In this document: positions 56,426-64,000 of the stretch, piece after piece | How the letters are laid out: each line of letters begins with the position of its first letter | Position numbering within the stretch: the first letter of the stretch is position 1 | Assembly: GCA_903772945.1 (NCBI GenBank) | Contig: CAICTM010000140.1 | Coordinates: forward strand, 1 to 64,000 | Length of the DNA stretch: 64,000 nt | Reading direction: 5' to 3' | Source: Seminavis robusta | Taxonomy: Eukaryota > Bacillariophyta > Bacillariophyceae > Naviculales > Naviculaceae | Program-made: the position numbers and the translations under genes | Notes under the pieces: model-generated | Database searches by the model: none | What the model saw: only the letters and a program-made list of their open reading frames with translations | Told to the model about the DNA's origin: nothing

Positions 56426-58101
56426 ACATGGGCCTTGTGGCGGGATTCATGTCTTGTCTCTATGGTGGCTTCCACCTTGTGCTGGCATCACCCCTGGATT
56501 TTGTTTCGAGGCCTCTTCTGTGGACAGCCATGATAGAGCACTACCAGGCAACACATACCTGTGCCCCAAACTTTGCCTATGCCTTGCTCCTGAAACGTTT
56601 GGAGCAAGCCAATCGAACTGCCAACTGGAGTTGCGTGAAGCGAGCCATGTTTGGCGGGGAACCTGCCCAAGATCATGTTGTGGAAGCAGCAGCAAAGACC
56701 CTCTCCATCAAACCAGAGCATGTATACAACATCTATGGACTTGCCGAATCTGTCGTGTTCCTCACTGGTGGCTCTGTCTACCCTGACTCTGAGGGGCTTG
56801 TCTGCTGTGGAGAAGTAGATTCCCCGACCCTCAAGCTCCGAATTGTCCAGGATGGAAAAGAAGTTGAGGATGGACAGGTTGGGAGTATCTGGGCCCAGTC
56901 GCCCCGTGTGGCTGCTGGCTACTATGGACAACCTGAGCTTACGACGTCCACCTTCGCAAATGTCTTACCAGGCTAGGATGGAAGCTGGCTTGATACTGGT
57001 GACTTGGGCAAGGTTGTTGATGGACAGCTTTACGTTACTGGGAGGGTCAAGGATGTCATCATTATCAATGGAAAGAACTACTATCCAACCGATGTGGAGC
57101 TCTCTATTGATGATCTCTTTGGTGATGCCATCCGCCCAGGCAGGACCACTGCCTTCCAACATGGAGAGGACAGTGTTGGTATCACAGTCGAAGGCCGCAA
57201 GGACTTTGACAAGTTAGGAAACGAAGATTTGGCTGTTCAGATATCCAATCATGTATCTCAGGTGCATGGGCTTCTTGTCTCTGATGTTGTTGTTCTGAAG
57301 TTGGGTGTAACACCAAAAACCACCTCTGGAAAGCTGAAGAGGAGCGAGAGATCAGGCAGACCACTATTGCTGACGATTGGAAGGAATCTTCTGTTCTGCT
57401 AAGATTCGAACGACAGACAAACATCTCAAATTTCCAAGCAAAGGTATCGTCTTTCAAGAGGAGCTCTTTCCTCGAGCACAGCTTTGCAATGAATGGGGTT
57501 ACAAGCAGCGAGTTCTATTTGTCAGAAGGAACTCAACATGAAATCAGGAGAAGATCAATGACACTTCCATTTGGATATCTTGAGCTTCCTGATATTGACC
57601 TTAGCCAAACAAATACCATACCCAGCCAAGCTGTTGAAGCTGTTCATGCTGTAGTGTGCGATCCCAGCAAGTTGGATGAGTATTTCTTGGAACTTCATCT
57701 TTCTGGGGTCTCTGGCATGGATGAAGCTTGGTCCAAAGCCACCAAGACAACAGCTGCAATGCAAGAAATGTGCTCCCAAATCCTGCAGCATCTTGAGGAC
57801 AAGCACCCAACCATCTGCCAACTTGCCAAGACTCTCAGTGAAAATCCTGACTGGTTTTTAATCGATGACAGGACATGTTTCCTTTCTAAACTTGTGCATC
57901 AAATCTTTGTGCTTCAATGGGTGACAGCCTTCATGATGGATAACCCAAAGTGCATGCAACATAAGTTGCAGAATGATGCTGCGTGGGAGGCTCAGACGCA
58001 GAATGATCGGTCAGTTCCAGTGGAGCTACAAGAGAAGCTCAGCCTTCCTGAGAAAGACTCAATGTATGGGAAGTGGCCATTCTTCCTTTGGATCAAGAAC
58101 A

Positions 58102-58325
58102 ATATATGTCCGGCAAATCCACACGAGATATGCCATTTATACTTACATGTAACTTTAAATGCACCATCTCCCCTAGGGAGTGTGGTGCCGGTGAGGGAAC
58201 CAGTGGTGGTCTCCTGTGAAACCAATCCCCGCTTCGGCCGGGAGCGGTTACCCAAAGCTTCGGCTGCAGCACAGTGATGATCCGTCCATTGGGGCCATAT
58301 CCGTTATAAAGATTTTGTTGTTTTT
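58102..58325 (+). mobile_element. 224-bp LINE 3'-end copy inserted in synthetase exon 2
   Basis: It is flanked by a 19-bp target-site duplication TTCCTTTGGATCAAGAACA (58083-58101 and 58326-58344). The body is nearly identical to the reverse complement of 59004-59226, which is the 3' UTR of the LINE in the neighbouring intron. It ends in TTTTGTTGTTTTTTT. It is therefore a strongly 5'-truncated copy of the same LINE family, or a SINE sharing that 3' end. The insertion plus duplication is 243 bp, a multiple of three, but the body carries a stop in the host frame. Confidence 0.75.
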
Positions 58326-58860
58326 TTCCTTTGGATCAAGAACAGGTCCATCCTTGCACAATTGAACCTTTTAGTACAGAGTTTACGATCTCCTGAAGGA
58401 CCAGGAATGGAGAATCAGCTAGAGAAACTCAACGACCTTCAATGTTTGAATTTGTTGGAGGCTGTCTGGCTTGAAAAGAGTAATGGACTCAAGGACAATT
58501 CGGAAGTTGGTAGGCTACTAGCTTCCTATCCCCTGTTGGCAGCAAGGACCCAATCTATGATGGCTTTGCTTGAGCCTCAAAGCAGTACATGGAATGACCT
58601 CTACATTGCTTGGAACATGCATTTTGTTTCCTGTAAGTTTTTTTGTTTGTTCATGTCTCAGAGTGGATTCAACCTAACACATCATTTACCTCGGCAGTCT
58701 TGCTGCCAGAGCCCTCAACCCCTTTAATTGTTTTTCCTGCTACGGCGGTCCCTGCAGGTATAAGGGTAGGGTTAGAATGCAAATAAGCCAGCAAAAACTA
58801 AATAAGTATCCTAGGATGGTGCTTTTAAGAACCAGCTAAAGCTATTTACATGCATCCTAG

Positions 58861-59003
58861 TAGGGGGATCTGCTTCTACCAGGAAAAACTCTGAAACCAG
58901 AGAAACCTATATAACTAGTATTCTAGCTAGCTAGGGGTATCTGCTTCTAGCTTGCTATGGGAATCTGCTTGTAGCTAGGGGGAATCTGCTACTAGCTAGC
59001 TAA
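58861..59003. repeat. Minisatellite with unit close to GGGGTATCTGCTTCTAGC, split by a LINE
   Basis: Units such as GGGGGATCTGCTTCTA, GGGGTATCTGCTTCTAGC, GGGAATCTGCTTGTAGC and GGGAATCTGCTACTAGC occur here. Two more units (AGAGGTATCTGCTTCTAGC, GGGGTATCTGCTTCTAC) lie on the far side of the LINE at about 61207-61260. The LINE thus inserted within an existing array. Confidence 0.75.
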
Positions 59004-61171
59004 AAAAAAATCTTTATAACGGATATGGCCCCAATGGACGGATCATCACTGTACTGCAGCCGAAGCTTTGGATAACCGCTCCCGGCCGAAGCGGGGATTG
59101 GTTTCACAGGAGACCACCACTGGTTCCCTCACCGGCACCACACTCCCTAGGGGAGATGGTGCATTTAAAGGTTACATGTAAGTATAAATGGCATATCTCG
59201 TGTGGATTTGCCGGACATATATTCCCAGCTGATTTGTGGGTTTGGGAGAATGGATTCAGGGAGAGTTACTTGGTGAGTTGTATGGAGGGAGAAAAGGAGG
59301 GGCGGAAGCGGACGCAGGAGGGAATTGGAAGGATGGGAAGTGGAGGTCCTGCATCAATTACCCAATCTCAAGCTGTGTGGCGTAACTCTCTTCAAGGACC
59401 GGTTCCCCTGTGTTGATCCATTGTCGGATTGATGCTGTGGGCCATTGGGATCTTGTGTTGATTGGTGTTTGGAGAAGCCATACCTGTTCTGGTCTGAGGT
59501 TTCCGGTGTATTTGTCATATAGCAGCTGAAGTTCATGGATAACCTGTCGGTTGGCTGCTTGTGCCTTGGTTTGTGCGTCTTTGCCATGCCGATCATGATT
59601 CCTGGCCTCCCAGAGTTCGAACCACTGGTTGAGCAATTCTTGAATAATCCCTGTGAGCCAGGTTGGGCCATTTTTCCGATGTGTTTTGAGATTGCATTCC
59701 TTGAGGTGTTGATCCTGGCGTTGCGTCCACTGTTTGGATAGTCGTCCCTTGAGGAGCTGATCCCAACCGATGGCTGCTTGGGCATTTGCGATATCGGCAA
59801 CACTGTCATCGTATTCAATTCCTGTGGTATCTTCTCCATCGAGTACTTTTTGGAGTGCTGAGAGAAGAAGTGTTTGTAGCATTGGGTGAGTGTTGTGCTT
59901 GTCAGTGTATTTCTTGAGTGCCTTCGTCCATGCCGTTCGTTCTGATTGTCGCTTGGGGCATCTCAGGACGTGTTCTCTGTTTTCTTCTGGGGCACCACAG
60001 GATGCGCATGCAATGGGATATTTGGGGTGGTATTTGTTGACACGTTTACCGGCGGGGTGCCAATTGCAAAGGTACTTGGTGAGGGAGGTGCGATGGTGAT
60101 CCAAGCGATTGAGTGCCCTCCCATGGCATTTCCAGTCGATATCTTCAAATGTGTCGCTGTCCCACTCATGTTTATTCATGAGAAACTGTTTGTGTTGAGG
60201 CACCGATCCTGCCAGTTTGAGTTCATGTTTCAGATTGTGTGTGATGGTTCCACCTGGAAGATTGAGCTGACACCCACTCGTTGGAAGAATTGGGACGTGT
60301 GTGTGGTCGAAGTTTGGGTGGTCCACCAACCATTGGTTGGCTAGGCCGTCGGCGTCGACGTTGAGTTGGGCTTCCAGCGATAATTCATCATATGGTTTCT
60401 CATCGTCCTCATGGCCTTTGATGTGTTTGATTTTAGGGATGGAAGTGGCCGGTTGGATTTGTTGTAGAGTTTGTCGAATTTCGGCGATAATGTCCCACTC
60501 AGCAGATAAGGTACTGTTTGGAAAGATCCTGTTGAATTTGGAGTATTTCACTGTGACCTCAACCATTGATTTGTTATCACAGAAGCAGCCATGCCTGTGG
60601 ATTGGTATGTCTGTGGAGTGAATCGTGGTCATGTGGTGGAGGAATCGAAAACCGGACAACATCCCGTATCCTTCGGCTCGGTATGAGTTCAGTTGGTAAC
60701 CAAATGTCGGACCGTTGCACTGAGCCAAGCGGGTACCTTGGGGGTCACTGAGAATCCACCCAAAAGATCCCTTACCATCGGGAGCTGACCCATCACAGGC
60801 CAGAATGCAAGCTTTAGTAGCAAGAGCTGTCCAAACCTCAGTTTCGGGAACCAGAAAGTGTAAGTCCCGGAGTAGATGCTGTTCCCAGGCGTCCAAAGTA
60901 GCAATGAGTGTGTTGATTGATGTGTGTGTTTCTGGCTGCTGTTGCTGTATGACATTCTCATAACCCGTCATTTGAAGTGTATAGGGTCTCACTTTGTAAT
61001 CACACGGGGCCGCAGTTTCAGGTGGAGTGTTGACAATGCCAGAAGGTGTCTGGTCGAAATCGTATCGGATGCTCTGATGCATGGTCCATCCCTCGGGAGT
61101 GTGACAATACATGTGATCGGAGATTTCCGTGATCGATCCAGGGTCGTACAAGGCAGGCCATCGTCGTGCTT
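59004..61171 (-). mobile_element. 5'-truncated LINE with RNase H domain in synthetase intron 2
   Basis: On the minus strand one frame is open from the 5' truncation at 61171 to the stop at 59358, about 600 codons. It has a complete RNase H domain with all four acidic residues in place: ILACDGSAPDGKGSFGW, SYRAEGYGM, FCDNKSM and NVDADGLANQW. A C-terminal zinc motif CASCGAPEENREHVLRC follows. RNase H followed by such a motif is typical of the C-terminus of some LINE ORF2 proteins. The 3' UTR of about 350 bp ends in TTATAAAGATTTTTTTTT. A 12-bp duplication CTAGCTAGCTAA (58992-59003, 61172-61183) flanks it, although it lies in repetitive DNA. The open frame implies a recent insertion. The reverse transcriptase part is missing. 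Confidence 0.75.
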
Positions 61172-61320
61172 CTAGCTAGCTAAGCGCAAGTTAAGCACTA
61201 GCTAAGCACTAGAGGTATCTGCTTCTAGCTAGCTGGCTAATAGGGGTATCTGCTTCTACACTGAAACCTTTCTGCCGAGGTTACACAGCTCCGCTGGCTT
61301 ATCTTTTTTTGTTTTTGCAG

Positions 61321-64000
61321 GGTCTGCAGATAAGGACTCCTCCACTTGGATGGCATCCAAATTGCTGCTCCCTTGCATCATTGGAGATGTCAATGCAAGT
61401 TTCTTTTATGCCAGGACAACAAGCTTGTATCTGGTTCTACAGACTATAGGAAGGAGAACAACTTCTCCAAAGTATTACACCCAATCAATCTTGTCAAGAA
61501 GAGCACTTGAGATCTTTGGAAGGCTCAACCTTTCTTGGGCTCAAGAACTTGGATTCTCCCACCCACCACTTGGCAGTGACAAAGGAATGACACTCAATGA
61601 AGAAGATTGGCTCTCCCTGTTTGACCAATGGGGAAGTGAAAACCAGAAATCCCAGACAACCAACCCAAACTCTGATATCAATGCCTCTAAAGCTGGTGCC
61701 GGAGCTACAGACCCAGATGACTTCTCCATAAGATATGACAATATAATCATGTCTGTCTTTGGGTCACATATTGACACATCCAAGACTTGGGCTGAGAATG
61801 GACTCACGTCTCTCAAGAGTGCTGAGCTCAGGAACAAAGTGGAAGAGGAGCTGCATGTGGCACTTCCTGCTAACTTTGAACAACTTTACCCAACCCCCAA
61901 GGTACTATCAGTCCACCTGTCTGCATCAGAGGGTAAATGCTTTCCTAAACAAGACACAGACAATCATCCTGACTTTCACTGGAACTCATCACAGTCCAGG
62001 ATCAGCAAGCTGCAACTAGGAGTGCTCCAAACGCTTGGTGCATTTGTGATTCTTTTTCTGGTTTTAGTATCAATTGTTCCATCCTACTACCTTGTCTCCT
62101 GGGTGATGGATCAGTGTTACTCAACTGAAATTGGGGAGTGTAACGGTTCATTCTTTTGGATTTTGTTGCCCATGATGGTCCCTCTATTCATGCTGTCTTT
62201 TTCCACAATTGTGTTTCTATGCAAGATTACAATCACTGGCAAGTATTTACCCAGGCAGTTTGATCTCTTGTCATGGGACTATGTTCAGTGGTGGTTTATG
62301 GACAGGCTCATGGATGTTTGGGAGTCACTGGTTGGGCACTTCTTTGTTAAGACAAGGTTTATTTGGATCTTCTACTGGCTGCTTGGTGCTGACTTGGCTT
62401 GGACTGCCAAGATTGAATCCTACATCCGAGAATTTGATCTCATCAATGTTGGCAGCAAAGCTACTATTGGTCACTCTCTCAAGTGCAGGAAATTCTCTTA
62501 CTCACGTACTGCAGGAGGATGCCCTAAGATGACTTTCCGTCCAATTGCTGTTGGAGCAAATTGCACAATCTCTGGCATGATCTGTCCTGGGGCAAAGATT
62601 GGAGATGTCAGCAAGGTGGAGACATTGTCTGTTGTTGAAGAGGGAGCCATTGTTCCTGAGGGCGTCCTTGCCCAAGGAAAACCAGCCTATAATGCTGGCT
62701 TATTCAGGCATACAGAATCAATTGATGTGGAGGAGTCGATGCTGGATGTCTTCAAGATGCTTTGGGCAATATTTGAGGCATACCATCTTTTCACACTTGC
62801 CTTTGTTGGTAGCATTGTGATGCAGGAAATCTTGCCTTCATGGCGGTATGGAGGTATTCTTCATTGGATCCTGCTGTTGCCATTTACTTCCATCCTGGCA
62901 CTTTGCTCCAGCATTGCCCTCAAGTGGCTTCTGATTGGGACACGGGACCCATCAGATGAGTTCGAGGGTTCACTCTACAACCGAGCAACTAACTGGGCAT
63001 GCGACTTCCACTTCCATGCAGCTGGTTTTGCTGTTGCTCCTTTCTGCGGTGCATCCAAAATCTGGAACATTATCTTCTTCCTCCATGGCCTTGACATTGA
63101 CTTGGAGTCTCGCGTAAATGGTCTCTATGCACATTTCCAACCATCAAAGGTTGATTTTGTGAAGATCCAAAAGTCTTTTGCCTCAGCCATCTCGCTAGAC
63201 TTGAGCAAGCAAGAAGGCGTCAAAATTGAGGTCATCAACAGCAGTGTTGGCTATAATGCCAATCTTCATTCCGGTATCAAGATTATGCAATCTACAATTC
63301 CTCCAAGGTCAGATGCGTCTAAAAGTGTTTATGACTTGAACCAACAATCAAGCCATGGTTTGTCCAAGCCCAGTACTGTCACACTACAGACAGAGCTGCT
63401 GCAAGTTTTGTTGAATGTGGTTCTTTTTTCATCCATTATACCTTCCTACGAGGTTGGTCTTGCAGCTTCAACCAGTCCATCATCCGCCATTACTCTACTT
63501 GGGTTGATCACAGCTTTTGTACTGCAGTGGCTTGTTTGGATACTCTTGACAAGAGCTGTTGAGATCATACTCTTCAAGTTGCCAAACCATGTCCAGCTCA
63601 GTTTTTTTGGAGTCTACATCAACACTGTATGGGTCTTTCGTGTTGGCAATTTGTTGGAGAAACTCCTGTATGGAACTCCAATGTTTGGCTACTATGCCAA
63701 GTTGATGGGTGCTGAAGTCAGCGGGGACCTCTGGTACTTTGGTGATGAAGTCTATGAGTATGGTAAACTACACTTCAAAGGAGATGTACTTGTGGACAGT
63801 TCCCATTTGAGTGGACACTATGTTGATGGAAATGGGCTGACCTTGGAAGACACTCATGTGTCTGGGTTGTTGCATCCAGGTTGTTATGCTTCTGCTGGAT
63901 CAGTGGTATCTGCTGCGGACCATGATCCATGGAAAGTGTTCTTAAGAAGTGATATGGGCGCCAAGGATTCAACGAATCTGCCAAGTGATTCAACTTCCAA
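61321..64000 (+). CDS. Open third exon of synthetase copy 2: carrier and Pls-like region (partial)
   Basis: Translated by hand, this exon is open for about 890 codons with no stop, from SADKDSSTWMASK to the window edge. It contains the carrier site ENGLTSLKS, the membrane segments (for example LQTLGAFVILFLVLVSIVP) and the beta-helix stretches (VGANCTISGMICPGAKIGD, DGNGLTLEDTHVSGLLHPG). It is collinear with copy 1 throughout and close to its C-terminal end at 64000. Translation from the annotated start is blocked upstream, so expression would need an internal start such as the ATG at 57489, and that frame itself meets the exon insertion. Confidence 0.7.

Larger units (their letters stand above)
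58689..61280. mobile_element. Candidate PIF/Harbinger-type non-autonomous element in synthetase intron 2
   Basis: The ends are CCTCGGCAG (58689-58697) and CTGCCGAGG (61272-61280), perfect 9-bp inverted repeats, flanked on both sides by TTA (58686-58688 and 61281-61283). A 3-bp TWA duplication is characteristic of PIF/Harbinger. The left boundary coincides with the point where copy 2's intron stops matching the short intron of copy 1. No transposase is present; the interior is a satellite-like repeat plus a later LINE insertion. The terminal repeats are short, so the call is tentative. Confidence 0.5.
55705..64000 (+). pseudogene. FAAL - carrier - Pls-like membrane synthetase, copy 2 (cut by window end)
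   Basis: Exons are 55705-56365, 56426-58632 and 61321 to beyond 64000. The ligase has an intact P-loop YTSGSTGRPKGVMISHGN near residue 175, the FAAL-type YHDMGL formed across intron 1, GEPAQDHVVEAA, NIYGLAESV, and the C-lobe VTGRVKDVIIINGKNYYPTD with the catalytic-Lys motif TTSGKLKR. Fatty-acyl adenylate formation and transfer to the carrier domain (ENGLTSLKS in exon 3) are inferred from the family. Lesions: TAG at 56974-56976 where copy 1 has TAT (GYDGSW); two extra bases near 57347-57350 (GAGAGATC against GAGATC); and a 243-bp insertion in exon 2 bringing a stop at 58275-58277. Intron 2 has grown from about 74 nt to 2,688 nt. Exon 3 remains fully open to the window edge. Confidence 0.8.

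Noticed and set aside
58102-59226. The two 220-bp inverted copies could be the terminal repeats of one DNA transposon.
   Set aside because: The left copy has its own 19-bp target-site duplication in the exon, and the right copy is the 3' UTR of the LINE. The exon-intron boundary lies between them, so they are two separate insertions.

Overview
The window looks like nuclear DNA of a pennate diatom. The evidence is a diatom-type bZIP factor with a long low-complexity tail, short GT-AG introns of about 60 to 150 nt, diatom-style retroelement remnants, large ligase/acyl-carrier/membrane proteins of algal type, and intergenic DNA full of short palindromes such as TACCGGTA, TACATGTA and TAGCTAGC. 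Seminavis robusta is my best guess, but that is recall of style and not a database match.

Layout, left to right. Positions 1-1166 hold a broken mobile-element protein. Positions 1504-6913 (minus) hold copy 1 of a fatty-acyl-AMP-ligase / carrier / Pls-like membrane synthetase; its ligase half is ruined and its last roughly 1,185 codons are open. At 7.6-11.4 kb two copies of a two-repeat protein of unknown function face each other around a membrane-protein gene and a tRNA-Asp. At 12.5 kb is the first member of a small-protein family that recurs at 34.0, 38.3 and 41.0 kb. At 14.5-17.3 kb (plus) and 26.8-30.2 kb (minus) are two copies of a large P-loop NTPase with helicase-like motifs. Between them lie a terminal-repeat element, the cohesion factor DCC1 and a bZIP gene. 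At 31.7-32.7 kb is a three-exon four-span membrane protein. From 33 to 42 kb there are short genes and repeats, including a 982-bp AT-rich block bounded by perfect 15-bp inverted repeats. At 42.4-44.6 kb is a fucosyltransferase-like protein with a coding minisatellite, and at 46.4-47.2 kb a TPR-like small protein. Positions 49-52.8 kb hold a decayed Mutator-type DNA transposon with a convergent second ORF. From 55.7 kb to the window end is copy 2 of the synthetase, broken by a nonsense codon, a 2-nt insertion, a short LINE copy in an exon, and a nested transposon stack in an intron.

How the parts relate. I see no operon-like system. The strongest pattern is repeated inverted duplication: three families are each present as an oppositely oriented pair, and two of them (the synthetase and the helicase-like protein) have diverged strongly. 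The most novel items are the four-member small-protein family and the helicase-like pair, which has a faint resemblance to Z1-type ATPases. Start codons were moved to a real ATG wherever the longest reading frame began at TTG or GTG. Gene models with introns were deduced by comparing paralogues within the window or by frame continuity.
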